Shown: positions 17,169 to 26,104, counted from the stretch's first letter. The stretch: DNA of 64,000 bases from Psychrobacillus sp042945595 (GCF_042945595.1 NZ_CP168493.1:2914001-2978000), one strand, 5' to 3'. A program made the numbers and translations. The notes: generated from the sequence alone by a model not told the origin.

Positions 17169-17813
17169 TTATTTTTTCGTTGCATCCATCAACCAAACAA
17201 AATCATTCATTTTTAGAAAGCTTACTTGAAATCCTGCATCATCAAATAGCTTTGTTAAAGTTGGAATAGTCGTATAGTATTCTCTTTCTAAATCGTCTGC
17301 CACGTTATGAAAACCACGATTTCTTTCCTTAATTATTTGCTCATTTTTTGCGCCATCTGTAATAAAAACAGTATCCGCAAAAACTACTTTTCCATTTGCC
17401 GGAAGCAGCTTCGCATATGTCTTTAGTGCTTCTCCTTTTTCCTCATCCGTTAAATGATGAAAAACATACGAGCTAACAATTGCATCTATATTTTCTGTTA
17501 CTACATTAAATTGAAGTAAATCCCCATCTATAATATTAATTGCAGGAAATCGATCTGCAGTTACTTGACGCATCTTCGTATTAGGTTCAATACCAATAAC
17601 CGAAATACCTGCTTCAATTAGCTTTGCAGTTAAATTTCCTGTACCAGTACCAAATTCAATAACCGTACCCGAAACACGTTTTGCTACTTCACTTAAAATA
17701 GTTTCATAGCCTTCGAATACATCGCGATATTCCGGATCTTCACCTGAAACAGATGCATCATAAGAGTATGCCCATTCATCAAAAATTTCTACAAATTCTC
17801 TACCCATCATCAA
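17169..17813 (-). CDS. yrrT: YrrT-like SAM-dependent methyltransferase
   Basis: 214 residues. Motif I is VIEFGTGTGNLTAKLI, followed by VIGIEPNTKM and DAIVSSYVFHHLTDEE. It heads the operon yrrT-luxS-mccA-mccB, as YrrT heads the equivalent B. subtilis operon. The methyl acceptor is unproven; its SAM use links it to the recycling of S-adenosylhomocysteine by the following genes. A SigA-like promoter lies upstream (17874-17901). Confidence 0.88.
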   Translation of the reverse strand: MMMGREFVEIFDEWAYSYDASVSGEDPEYRDVFEGYETILSEVAKRVSGTVIEFGTGTGNLTAKLIEAGISVIGIEPNTKMRQVTADRFPAINIIDGDLLQFNVVTENIDAIVSSYVFHHLTDEEKGEALKTYAKLLPANGKVVFADTVFITDGAKNEQIIKERNRGFHNVADDLEREYYTTIPTLTKLFDDAGFQVSFLKMNDFVWLMDATKK

Positions 17814-17873
17814 ACTCCTTTTAGAAACATATTATTCCTAGTTGAATACTTTGTTTTAGGCTTAATATTAATA

Positions 17874-17901
17874 GTTATATCATAATAAGGGAAATTGTCA
17901 A
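17874..17901 (-). promoter_or_regulatory. SigA-type promoter of the yrrT-luxS-mccAB operon
   Basis: Minus strand: TTGACA (17896-17901), 16-nt spacer, TATAAC (17874-17879), about 60 nt before the yrrT ATG. No S-box or T-box leader is seen between the promoter and the gene. Confidence 0.65.
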
Positions 17902-17903
17902 AT

Positions 17904-17934
17904 AAAAAAAAGCTCCTCCAAAGTGGAGAAGCCC
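17904..17934 (-). terminator. Terminator just upstream of the yrrT promoter
   Basis: Minus strand: GCTTCTCCA / TGGAGGAGC stem followed by eight T residues. It would stop antisense or readthrough transcripts before the yrrT promoter. Confidence 0.7.
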
Positions 17935-18001
17935 TTTTACAAATTTCCAAAATATGAGATGATGCATATAAAGAATTCTAATTAATTTAAGGGGTGTTTT
18001 T

Positions 18002-18253
18002 TTGAATTTTTGGAAGTATTTTTTTGCAGGAATAATCACAAAAATAATTGTGGAAATGACGATATATAAGCTGGATTTCTTTCAATATAATTTATTTAAA
18101 TATTTTAATTGGCTATCTTTTTTCAGTTTTTCAGTAGAAACAATAATCTTTGCAGCAATTTATATCATGGTATTTTACATCCTAACAAACTTCGGCACGT
18201 GGAAGATGCGTGTAAAATATGAGCTTGCTCAGAAAAGAATTAACCAAGAATAA
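18002..18253 (+). CDS. small membrane protein of unknown function
   Basis: 83 residues with TTG start at 18002 and AAGGGG upstream. Two hydrophobic helices (about 5-22 and 41-63) and a basic C-terminal tail (WKMRVKYELAQKRINQE). Not a recognised family. Convergent with a kinase-like gene on the other strand; a GCAATAGC/GCTATTGC hairpin follows it. Confidence 0.65.
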   Translation: MNFWKYFFAGIITKIIVEMTIYKLDFFQYNLFKYFNWLSFFSFSVETIIFAAIYIMVFYILTNFGTWKMRVKYELAQKRINQE

Positions 18254-18269
18254 TTCATCTGCGATTTAC

Positions 18270-18295
18270 GCAATAGCAAAAATAGTCGCTATTGC
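18270..18295. terminator. Hairpin between convergent genes
   Basis: GCAATAGC / GCTATTGC perfect 8-bp stem, 10-nt loop. Only a modest T run follows on the plus strand, so it is a possible weak terminator. Confidence 0.45.
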
Positions 18296-18353
18296 ATAGA
18301 CGCTATTTTGTAGTTTCATTTTTTTCTATATTCACAGAAGTTTAAGTATGAAA

Positions 18354-18959
18354 CTATTGCTTCCCACAAGCAAAGCACCTTCTATTTAGATCCGTATCAC
18401 CGTAAATTCGAAGTTCCTTTTCTTCTCCACATTTCATACATTTTTCAAAATATACTTGTGGTAAAATACCATCTTCAGCTTGAGGTACCCATTCCCTTTC
18501 ATATAATGTTTTTGTCATTCCATAATCTATTAATACAAAATGTCCATTTTCATTTAAGCCATAATTACCGCTATCCTTTAGATCAAAACCATCATATTCC
18601 TTGTCGATTAATTGTATTACAGCTTTCAATTCTTTTGTAAATCTTAAATCTTCACTTATTTCAAGATCATATGATTGTTCGGAAATTAATGGCAGGTTAG
18701 AATAATATTTCTGTATAGAGATCTGCTCATCTATATAAACGATTTCTGCTACATATTTAGTTAGATCTTGCATATTTAATTTTGTAAAAATGTTGTATTC
18801 ATTTTGAGACTGTTTATAGCCTATAGGATGTAAATGTTGTTTGATAACATAATTTTTATATCGAAATACCTTTCTTGTAGAACCAATACCAACAAACATA
18901 TCATTTGTACAAAGATTATGAAGGTTGTCTTTAATAAAGCCAATATCTGTTTCTAGCAT
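18354..18959 (-). CDS. protein-kinase-like fold protein with C-terminal zinc ribbon
   Basis: About 201 residues from the ATG at 18959 (GGAG upstream). FVGIGSTRKVFRYKNYVIKQH resembles a kinase glycine loop followed by the ATP-binding lysine. FDLKDSGNYGLNENG and VLIDYGMTK look like a catalytic loop (D..N) and the metal-binding D of DFG. The C terminus has CMKC and CFAC pairs 20 residues apart, a zinc ribbon. The protein is shorter than typical kinases, so it may be a minimal kinase or a pseudokinase. The substrate is unknown. Confidence 0.65.
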   Translation of the reverse strand: MLETDIGFIKDNLHNLCTNDMFVGIGSTRKVFRYKNYVIKQHLHPIGYKQSQNEYNIFTKLNMQDLTKYVAEIVYIDEQISIQKYYSNLPLISEQSYDLEISEDLRFTKELKAVIQLIDKEYDGFDLKDSGNYGLNENGHFVLIDYGMTKTLYEREWVPQAEDGILPQVYFEKCMKCGEEKELRIYGDTDLNRRCFACGKQ

Positions 18960-19161
18960 GTTTTCTCCTTTCAATAGCAACCTGATGTTTCTTTAAAGAG
19001 AAAATCCCTGGAAAATGCTGTAGTCACCTTTAAATACGTTAATATTTAGATATAATTGCCGGTTAGGTGGATAAAATGGAATTGGCCTTTTGAAATAATT
19101 ATACCAATATTCATGTGAAAAAATTAAAGGTTTATATGATCAATGAAAGGAGAAATCCTAA

Positions 19162-19443
19162 TTGAAGAAAAATTTCAACAAAATTTTAGGTGCAACATTT
19201 ATGACTCTTAGCGGTTTGTTCTATACAGCAGAAAGAATTGCAGAAAGAGTGTCCGATTCACTTATTGAATCTGGGTATGCATCCCAAGGTATGTCTACAA
19301 GTGGGTTAGTACATTTCCCAGGTTTTTTTGATAACTTTTTTGTTTGGTTATTTTTTTTAATCGGTTTCTTGCTATTCATTTATGGTTTTTCAAAGAGGTT
19401 TGTAGATATATTAATTAAGAATTTACTCCATAATGACAAGTAG
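19162..19443 (+). CDS. small membrane protein of unknown function
   Basis: 93 residues from a TTG start at 19162, with AAAGGAG 9 nt upstream. It has a weak N-terminal hydrophobic segment, a central extracytoplasmic-looking stretch (SESGYASQ-like polar residues), and a strong helix near 52-72 (FFVWLFFLIGFLLFIYG). No family recognised. It ends just before a short 21-bp phased repeat array. Confidence 0.6.
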   Translation: MKKNFNKILGATFMTLSGLFYTAERIAERVSDSLIESGYASQGMSTSGLVHFPGFFDNFFVWLFFLIGFLLFIYGFSKRFVDILIKNLLHNDK

Positions 19444-19464
19444 AAGTAGTCAACCATGCAATTT

Positions 19465-19518
19465 TTCCAACTAAATGCTCTAAAATTCCAACTAAAACAG
19501 ATCTAATTTCCAACTAAA
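19465..19518. repeat. 21-bp phased repeat array B (TTCCAACTAAA core)
   Basis: Three copies of TTCCAACTAAA begin at 19465, 19486 and 19508 (steps 21 and 22 bp). The array lies between the plus-strand membrane protein gene and a bidirectional terminator, with a convergent Nudix gene beyond. Confidence 0.75.
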
Positions 19519-19530
19519 AGGATTTTCAGT

Positions 19531-19570
19531 AAAAAATGCAGCGAGGAATTCAATCCTCACTGCATTTTTA
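19531..19570. terminator. Bidirectional terminator
   Basis: AAAAAATGCAGcGAGGA / TCCTCaCTGCATTTTT with a short loop and A/T runs on both sides. Serves the plus-strand gene and the minus-strand fet operon. Confidence 0.88.
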
Positions 19571-19614
19571 TGTAAATTCTAGATAGATTGAATGTAAACC
19601 CAGTGACACATAAC

Positions 19615-20367
19615 TCATTCTTCTACATACTTTCTCAAAATAGGCTCCAAGTAGTCTTCTTTTAAAGATAGGTCATTTTGAATAAATGATTCTACGCTCT
19701 CTCTATTCAGCGAGACTAAAAGAAATTCCTCGAATTCGGGCTGTTCCCCTTTTTCTATAAGACTCTGATTATGCCTTTCGAATAATATTTGCATTTCTTC
19801 GGCAGTATAGTCGACTTCAAGTTCAAACATCACTGCCCAAAAATCATACGTCCCTTTATTCTTCACAAATTTGGGCATGAAAGATTTAGTGTAGGCTGAT
19901 CCAATATGCAAGCCCATTTCTTCTTCTAATTCTTTTCCAATACTTTTCTCCAAGTTAAATACTGAGTCATCTAAATCGGCCTCTTCTAATCCTCCACCTG
20001 TAAATTGCAATCGTCCAGGTGTTGCTGTATTTTGATTCATCCGCCCGAACGCTATATGATTATCATTCGTGATAACGGCTACACATGTGAAAATGACCTT
20101 GCAAGGATACGAACAGTCTTCATTGCGAATCGTGTATAAATAGTGTTTATAGTCTGTTTTCACTACTGTTACTTGGAGTTCTTCTGGTGTTTTATTGATT
20201 TGTGTAATCGTAAATACTTCTCCGTTCCGTAAGTGAGGATTTTGCTTTATTTGTGTATCCCAATATTTTTGGTGCTGCTCCCGAATATTTAATGGCAATC
20301 GTAAAGGTGTTGGATCATATGTAACAGTAACTTTCGCAGGTGTTTCTTCAATTAATATAGGCTTCAT
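19615..20367 (-). CDS. Nudix hydrolase of the fet operon
   Basis: 250 residues. A Nudix box lies in FTGGGLEEADLDDSVFNLEK and continues to KELEEEMGL, with the metal-binding REx2EE replaced by KELEEE. An N-terminal domain of about 90 residues precedes it, so the protein is longer than a minimal Nudix enzyme. The substrate is unknown. The ATG follows the fetB stop after one nucleotide, so it is cotranscribed with the iron-export-like ABC genes; a role with them is unproven. Confidence 0.8.
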   Translation of the reverse strand: MKPILIEETPAKVTVTYDPTPLRLPLNIREQHQKYWDTQIKQNPHLRNGEVFTITQINKTPEELQVTVVKTDYKHYLYTIRNEDCSYPCKVIFTCVAVITNDNHIAFGRMNQNTATPGRLQFTGGGLEEADLDDSVFNLEKSIGKELEEEMGLHIGSAYTKSFMPKFVKNKGTYDFWAVMFELEVDYTAEEMQILFERHNQSLIEKGEQPEFEEFLLVSLNRESVESFIQNDLSLKEDYLEPILRKYVEE

Positions 20368-20368
20368 T

Positions 20369-21124
20369 TTATTGCCTCCAATTCTTTAATTGTAGGTCCT
20401 TTGTAAATAAGTTTTTATAACAAAGCACACTCAGCAGCATACTAGTAATTGCGGATGAACTAGTAAATACGAAAATGATTAATAGTTGGTAGCGAACTGC
20501 TTCTACAGGGTCTGCTCCAGCAATAATCATTCCTGTCATCATTCCGGGAAGTTGGACAAGTCCTACCGTTTTCATAGCATCAATTGTTGGAATCATACTG
20601 AATTTGACGGAACGTTTTAGTACATCTTGCACAGCTTGTCGACTCGTCGCACCAAGTGAAAGCAATGTTTCGATTTCCCCTTTGGAGCTTTCCGTTTCCC
20701 GTTTTAATTGCGTTAAAAATAAACCACAAGCAACCATTGCATTGCCTATTGTCATCCCGCTCAGTGGAATGATGTATTGAGGAGTTGCTTTGATAATGTG
20801 CAAACTAAGTAAAAGTCCCATCATTAGTATTTCCATCGTTGCAATTGAGAGAATGATCCTCCAAACGACTCCTGTCATGCCTTTTGCCCTTTTTGCAGCA
20901 TTTAAAGCAGCAACGACAATCATGATACAAATAATCAATACAATGAAAAGTAAGTGCTTCGATTGAAATACAAATTGAAGGACATACCCGACCGCTAAGA
21001 GCTGAATAGCCGCTCGAACTGTTCCAATCGCAATGTCCTTCTCCAAATCAAGCTTTTGCCAAACAGAAACCAGCATCGTTATGACAACAAATAATAAGGT
21101 AAAGCTTAATGCTAATAAACTCAT
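20369..21124 (-). CDS. fetB: FetB-like (UPF0014) ABC transporter permease
   Basis: 251 residues with about six to seven membrane helices. The N-terminal VWQKLDLEKDIAIGTVRAAI and the central LSGMTIGNAMVACGLFLTQL and PTIDAMKTVGLVQLPGMMTG are signature pieces of the UPF0014/FetB family. In E. coli FetAB exports iron and relieves peroxide stress. The start overlaps the fetA stop by ATGA. Metal specificity in this organism is inferred from the family. Confidence 0.88.
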   Translation of the reverse strand: MSLLALSFTLLFVVITMLVSVWQKLDLEKDIAIGTVRAAIQLLAVGYVLQFVFQSKHLLFIVLIICIMIVVAALNAAKRAKGMTGVVWRIILSIATMEILMMGLLLSLHIIKATPQYIIPLSGMTIGNAMVACGLFLTQLKRETESSKGEIETLLSLGATSRQAVQDVLKRSVKFSMIPTIDAMKTVGLVQLPGMMTGMIIAGADPVEAVRYQLLIIFVFTSSSAITSMLLSVLCYKNLFTKDLQLKNWRQ

Positions 21125-21846
21125 AATGTCACCGAACTAACCAAGCTTTGATTCTCAAAAAACTGTTCTGTCTTTGAATCTATCGCCAATTCCCCATCTT
21201 CCATATACCAAATACGATCACTTATCTTTTTTGCTTGCTCCGCATCATGTGTAACCCAAATAAAAGACGTTCCTTCTTCCGTATGGAGTTTCATTAATAG
21301 CTGTTCCACATACTCCTTACTTTGCGGATCAAGAGATGCTGTGATTTCATCAAGAAGTAGAATAGAAGGTCTTAATAATAAGGAGCGAACTAATGCTACC
21401 CTTTGCTTTTCACCACCAGACAAATCTATTGCTTGTTTTTCCCATTCCAAATGTTCAAGCCCTACATCCTTCATTAGGCATCGTGCAAAACTTTCATCAA
21501 ATGCACGATTATGTAAGTTACTCACAGTTGTTAAATTATCCATAATTGTCCCTGGAAGCATGACTGATTGCTGAGCAACATAAGATATATTCATACGCCA
21601 AGCACGAGTATCCATGTCTTTGGTAGAAAGTCCATTGAATCTAACTTCACCACTATCGATAGACTCAAGCTGAGCAAGTATTCGAAGTAAAGTACTTTTC
21701 CCTTGTCCAGATTTACCGAGTAAAGCAATGCGTTCCGGCTGCTGTATGGTTGCTGTAATATGAGCAAATAAAAAAGGGCGACTATTCTTTTCATTCGTAT
21801 CCCAATAATTTTTTGTCACCTTCTTTAATTCCAATAAAGCCGTCAT
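21121..21846 (-). CDS. fetA: FetA-like ABC transporter ATP-binding protein
   Basis: About 241 residues from the ATG at 21846 (MTALLELKKVTKN). Walker A GKSGQGKSTLLR, signature LSGGEKQRVALVRSLLL, Walker B ILLLDEITASLDPQS and H-loop WVTHDAEQ are all present. It energises FetB and overlaps that gene by 4 nt. Its own start overlaps the stop of the upstream GNAT gene (ATGA), making a tightly coupled four-gene operon GNAT-fetA-fetB-Nudix. Confidence 0.87.
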   Translation of the reverse strand: MTALLELKKVTKNYWDTNEKNSRPFLFAHITATIQQPERIALLGKSGQGKSTLLRILAQLESIDSGEVRFNGLSTKDMDTRAWRMNISYVAQQSVMLPGTIMDNLTTVSNLHNRAFDESFARCLMKDVGLEHLEWEKQAIDLSGGEKQRVALVRSLLLRPSILLLDEITASLDPQSKEYVEQLLMKLHTEEGTSFIWVTHDAEQAKKISDRIWYMEDGELAIDSKTEQFFENQSLVSSVTL

Positions 21847-22370
21847 ACTCTTTCTTCCCATTCTTCTCTCAATATTCCCATTCGAATAGAGTCATAATAT
21901 AACCCATTATAGAAACAACATTTGCGAAGTCGCGCTTCCATTGTCATGCCTAACTTCTCACCAACTTTAATCATTCGATCATTCCCAGACCAAGTTGTAT
22001 AGCCAATTCGTACAAGTGGCAGGTCATTGAATAAATGCGTGATCCACATACGGATTGCTGCTGTTCCTATCCCACCATTCCAAAATGCTGGTTCATAAAT
22101 GATTATTCCCATTTCAAGCCAAAGGGAAGCTTCGTGCTCCCAGTAGTAACATAATGATCCCACTAGTTCTTCGTCTACATAAATACCCCAGAAGTCTTCT
22201 TGATTTATATATTGATCTTTTTTCTCTAAAAATTGCTCTAATGTTTTCGGCTCGTAAGGAATATAAGGGGCATCCCATTTTTTCCATGCTGGTGATGATT
22301 CCTTTGCACTAAGTTCCCATAATCGCAGAATTTCTTCTTTTACTACAGGTCTGATTGTTACTTCTTTCAA
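21843..22370 (-). CDS. GNAT N-acetyltransferase
   Basis: 175 residues, probable TTG start at 22370 with GGGGG upstream. The GNAT core is seen in EPAFWNGGIGTAAIRMWITH (acetyl-CoA pyrophosphate loop GGIGT) and RIGYTTWSGNDRMIKVGEKLGM, which places it with the RimJ/RimL branch. It heads the operon leading into fetAB. The acceptor is unknown. Confidence 0.85.
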   Translation of the reverse strand: MKEVTIRPVVKEEILRLWELSAKESSPAWKKWDAPYIPYEPKTLEQFLEKKDQYINQEDFWGIYVDEELVGSLCYYWEHEASLWLEMGIIIYEPAFWNGGIGTAAIRMWITHLFNDLPLVRIGYTTWSGNDRMIKVGEKLGMTMEARLRKCCFYNGLYYDSIRMGILREEWEERV

Positions 22371-22497
22371 TTCTATGCCCCCAACCTATTCGTATTTACC
22401 TAATTTTATCACAATATCGATAATATAGACTGTTCCCTTCATATACTTAATTGTGGTAGATTGTTGTATAACATAATAATAAGGAGTGACATAAACA

Positions 22498-23853
22498 TTG
22501 GGTGGAAATCAGCAATTACAACGTGGGTTGGAACAACGACATATCACCTTAATGTCTTTAGGTGCAGCTATTGGGGTCGGTTTATTTTTAGGTTCCGCTA
22601 CAGCTATTAGGCTAGCAGGACCTGCAATTCTTATTTCATACATAATTGGTGGATTTGCTATTCTAATTATCATGCGTGCACTTGGGGAGATGGCCGTGCA
22701 TAATCCAGTTGCAGGCTCCTTCAGTAGATACGCAAAAGATTATTTAGGTCCTCTTGCTGGGTATATTACAGGTTGGAATTACTGGTTTTTATGGGTAGTT
22801 ACATGTATGGCAGAGATTACCGCAGTAGGCGTCTATATGAAAATGTGGTATCCAAGCACACCGAGTTGGATTTGGGCATTGGCCGCGCTTGTCATTATGA
22901 CCATGGTTAATTTAATCGCTGTAAAAGCATATGGAGAGTTTGAGTTTTGGTTTGCTCTTATTAAAATTGTTGCCATTTTAGCAATGATTTTTGTTGGTCT
23001 AGGAGTCATAATTTTTGGACTTGGCAATGGCGGAGTTGCTGTTGGTATTAGTAATCTATGGTCGAATGGTGGTTTTGCCCCTAATGGTGTCAAAGGTATT
23101 TTGATGTCCTTGCAAATGGTGATGTTCGCTTATTTAGGTGTTGAAATGATCGGTGTGACAGCTGGAGAAGCAAAAAATCCGAAAACGGTCATTCCTCGTG
23201 CAATTGACACTGTTTTTTGGCGAATACTATTGTTTTATGTTGGTGCATTATTCGTTATCATGTCTATTTATCCATGGAATGAAATTGGTAATAATGGAAG
23301 TCCATTCGTCTTAATGTTTGAGAAAATCGGAATTGGCCCAGCAGTTGGTATTATTAACTTTGTTGTATTAACGGCAGCATTATCGAGCTGCAATAGTGGG
23401 ATCTTCAGTACGGGTCGTATGTTATTTAATTTAGCGGAACAAAAGCAAGCATCTGCCTCATTCAAGAAAATTAGTCCAACTGGCGTGCCTTCGAAAGCAA
23501 TCGTGTTCTCGGCCGCATTATTACTAGTAGGAGTGATCTTGAACTATCTAGTCCCAGAAAAAGTATTTATATGGGTGACAAGTATCTCTACATTCGGAGC
23601 TGTTTGGACTTGGGGAATTATTTTATTATCTCAGTTAAAATTTCGTAAAACCCTTTCTAAAGGGGAAGTTTCTAGGCTAACCTATAAAGCATTATTATAT
23701 CCACTTGGTTCGTATGTAGCACTTGCCTTCCTAATATTAGTGCTTGGCCTCATGGCGTACTTCCCAGAAACACGAATTGCGTTAATCGTGGGACCAATAT
23801 GGATTATTGGATTAGTGTTTGTCTATTTTAAAAATGGGTTCGATAAAAAGTGA
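22498..23853 (+). CDS. APC family amino acid permease
   Basis: 451 residues with 12 predicted membrane helices. The N terminus QRGLEQRHITLMSLGAAIGV with GLFLGSATAIRLAGPA, and PVAGSFSRYAKDYLGP, are typical of proton-coupled amino acid transporters of the AlaP/AapA/ProY group. It imports one or more neutral amino acids; which one cannot be told. TTG start with AAGGAG upstream. A 21-bp phased repeat array and a strong bidirectional terminator follow. Confidence 0.9.
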   Translation: MGGNQQLQRGLEQRHITLMSLGAAIGVGLFLGSATAIRLAGPAILISYIIGGFAILIIMRALGEMAVHNPVAGSFSRYAKDYLGPLAGYITGWNYWFLWVVTCMAEITAVGVYMKMWYPSTPSWIWALAALVIMTMVNLIAVKAYGEFEFWFALIKIVAILAMIFVGLGVIIFGLGNGGVAVGISNLWSNGGFAPNGVKGILMSLQMVMFAYLGVEMIGVTAGEAKNPKTVIPRAIDTVFWRILLFYVGALFVIMSIYPWNEIGNNGSPFVLMFEKIGIGPAVGIINFVVLTAALSSCNSGIFSTGRMLFNLAEQKQASASFKKISPTGVPSKAIVFSAALLLVGVILNYLVPEKVFIWVTSISTFGAVWTWGIILLSQLKFRKTLSKGEVSRLTYKALLYPLGSYVALAFLILVLGLMAYFPETRIALIVGPIWIIGLVFVYFKNGFDKK

Positions 23854-23863
23854 TTCTCTTGAT

Positions 23864-23959
23864 AGATTGATCGATTCGGGTCTGAGATTGATCGATTAAT
23901 AGCCAAGATTGATCGATTGTCCGTAAAGATTGATCGATTGTCCGTAAAGATTGATCGAT
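23864..23959. repeat. 21-bp phased repeat array C (AGATTGATCGAT core)
   Basis: Five perfect copies of the 12-bp AGATTGATCGAT begin at 23864, 23885, 23906, 23927 and 23948, exactly 21 bp apart. The 9-nt spacers differ except for two identical ones (TGTCCGTAA). It lies between the convergent permease and S9 peptidase genes. Confidence 0.92.
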
Positions 23960-23966
23960 CCACCCA

Positions 23967-24006
23967 GAAAAGCCCTTCATTTCACATTAGAAATGAAGGG
24001 CTTTTC
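23967..24006. terminator. Strong bidirectional terminator
   Basis: GAAAAGCCCTTCATTTC / GAAATGAAGGGCTTTTC, a perfect 17-bp stem with a 6-nt loop, between convergent genes. Confidence 0.93.
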
Positions 24007-24013
24007 TCTATGC

Positions 24014-25990
24014 TCAAATGTACTTCTCAAACCATCCAGTGATTTGCTCTAAACGAGTTAATCGTAAATTCGGTAAACCAGTACGTGATAAATTGTGATC
24101 CGCTTGAGGGAAACGGACGAAGCTTGTTTCTTTTCCCATTGCTTTTAATGTAATGTATAACTGTTGCGCTTGTTCAATTGGGCAACGGTAATCATTTTCA
24201 CTATGCAGAATAAGCAAAGGTGTTTCCACATTGGAAGCATATTTTAATGGTGATGCATCCCAAAGCTTGTTAATATCGGTCATGTCAGCCCCAATTTGCC
24301 AAGGTGTAAAGTAATACCCAATATCAGATACTCCGTAAAAACTAACCCAGTTGGAAATAGATCGCTGTGTTACAGCAGCTTTAAAACGATTCGTATGCCC
24401 AACAATCCAATTCGTCATAAATCCTCCGTAACTTCCTCCAGTAATACCTAGTCTTGTTTCATCGATCCAGTCGTTTTCTTTTAACACATAATCTAGACCT
24501 GCCATTATATCTTCATAATCTCCGCCACCATAATCTCCGCGAACACCATCCACAAATGCTTGACTATAGCCGTGACTTCCACGTGGATTCACATATAAAA
24601 CGCCATATCCTTCTGCAGCTAATAACTGAAGTTCATGGAAAAATGTATTCCCGTACATAGCATGAGGTCCTCCATGTATTTCAACAACGAAAGGATACTT
24701 TTTCCCTTCCTCATATCCTGCGGGCTTCATCAACCAGCCATACACATCCCATTCATCAGCACCTTTATATACAATAGCCTCTGGTTCGACAAGTTCGACA
24801 TCATTTACAAAGTTTTTATTAAAGTGTGTAAGTACAATTCTTTCACCAGTCGACAAATTCTGCTTAAATAATTCCCCGGGAAATATCGTGTTGCTTATTG
24901 TCAGAAGAGCAAATGTTCCTGAAGCATCCACATCATACCCATATATATGCTCGTCTTCTCCTGTAGCAGGATATAATTCTCCTTCTAATGAAGCGAAATA
25001 AAGACGAACATCTCCCATAGTCGATACTTGGAAGTACAAATGATTATCATCTGTCCATACGACATCCGGCGCACTTGCCCCTTGTTGAAAGTCTGCTACG
25101 GAAAGATCTCCAACTGGTGCATCAAGCCCTTCCGTTAATACTTGACGATTCCCTGAGTTCACATCATATACATAGACCTCTGAATGCGTCGCATTTTGAA
25201 AAGTTCGTTGCATTCCAACAAATGCAATATACTGATCATCCTTCGAAAAAGAAGCGCCACCAAAGTATCCATCTTCATTTATTATTTCAGTTTCTTCCTT
25301 CGTTTCCGCATCTACAAGATAAACGGGTTGGCGGAATGAAAAATCTTGATCCTCTTCACGATTCACACCGATTACAAGTTTCTTTCCATCATGAGAAACG
25401 GCTTGTAAATTATAGTTAAAGTTGCCTTCTGTAAATTGAATAATTTCTTCTGAATCTAACGTAATCCATCCAATATGGTTATACATTTCTTTCGGTAAAA
25501 GACCTGCTCCATCTGCATGGTATTTCATTTTGTCTACAACATACGCTTCTGGCAATTTCTTCTCTTCTTTTTCAGGTTCATCTGCCCACTTTCTTCCTTC
25601 TTTTAAGGTAGCAGAAAACCAAATTTTTGTTCCACAAGGGGACCATAGAAAACTAGAAACCCCATTTTCTAAATCAGTTACTTTCTTCGATTCTCCACCA
25701 CTTGCTGGAAGAATATAAACTTGATTCTTCTCTTCTCGATTAGATAGAAAAGCGATATATCTTCCATCATTCGACCACTGAGGAGAGTATACGCGTTCTT
25801 TCTTATATGTCCACTGAGTAATTTCTTCTGTTTCCATATTTAAATGATATAAATATGCATAGTATTTATTATCCTTTTCATTCATTTGTGTTCGAATAAA
25901 CACTGCTTCTTTCCCATTAGGTGCTAGTACAGGGCTTGCAATAGAATGCAGTTCAAATAAATCTTTTACCTCTAATTTTCTCTTCGTCAT
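24014..25990 (-). CDS. S9 family serine peptidase (acylaminoacyl-peptidase type)
   Basis: 658 residues. The N-terminal ~390 residues form a beta-propeller with WD40-like blades (SPQWSNDGRYIAFLSNR, SSFLWSPCGTKIWFSAT). The C-terminal alpha/beta-hydrolase domain has the catalytic triad Ser about 520 in GGSYGGFMTN, Asp about 600 in HSENDYRCP, and His about 632 in QADHNLSR. No signal peptide, so a cytoplasmic oligopeptidase like B. subtilis YuxL. The propeller restricts it to short peptides. GAGG precedes the ATG. Confidence 0.92.
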   Translation of the reverse strand: MTKRKLEVKDLFELHSIASPVLAPNGKEAVFIRTQMNEKDNKYYAYLYHLNMETEEITQWTYKKERVYSPQWSNDGRYIAFLSNREEKNQVYILPASGGESKKVTDLENGVSSFLWSPCGTKIWFSATLKEGRKWADEPEKEEKKLPEAYVVDKMKYHADGAGLLPKEMYNHIGWITLDSEEIIQFTEGNFNYNLQAVSHDGKKLVIGVNREEDQDFSFRQPVYLVDAETKEETEIINEDGYFGGASFSKDDQYIAFVGMQRTFQNATHSEVYVYDVNSGNRQVLTEGLDAPVGDLSVADFQQGASAPDVVWTDDNHLYFQVSTMGDVRLYFASLEGELYPATGEDEHIYGYDVDASGTFALLTISNTIFPGELFKQNLSTGERIVLTHFNKNFVNDVELVEPEAIVYKGADEWDVYGWLMKPAGYEEGKKYPFVVEIHGGPHAMYGNTFFHELQLLAAEGYGVLYVNPRGSHGYSQAFVDGVRGDYGGGDYEDIMAGLDYVLKENDWIDETRLGITGGSYGGFMTNWIVGHTNRFKAAVTQRSISNWVSFYGVSDIGYYFTPWQIGADMTDINKLWDASPLKYASNVETPLLILHSENDYRCPIEQAQQLYITLKAMGKETSFVRFPQADHNLSRTGLPNLRLTRLEQITGWFEKYI

Positions 25991-26063
25991 AAATACATCC
26001 TCACTTTCAATATCCTTCTTTGTTTTATTTCGACACTCGAAATCATTTCCCTGCTTACTTCAT

Positions 26064-26092
26064 AAAAAAACTACTCCTTTTTTAGGGAGTAG
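26064..26092 (-). terminator. Terminator of lcfB
   Basis: Minus strand: CTACTCC / GGAGTAG stem followed by seven T residues, 13 nt past the lcfB stop. Confidence 0.88.
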
Positions 26093-26104
26093 CCTACTAT
26101 TCTA

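Noticed and set aside
17814..18001. S-box or T-box leader for the mcc operon
   Set aside because: The leader is too short and lacks the conserved riboswitch elements; only a SigA-like promoter is visible.
23864..23959. CRISPR array at the 21-bp repeats
   Set aside because: Spacers are only 9 nt and some are identical, and the cores are too short.
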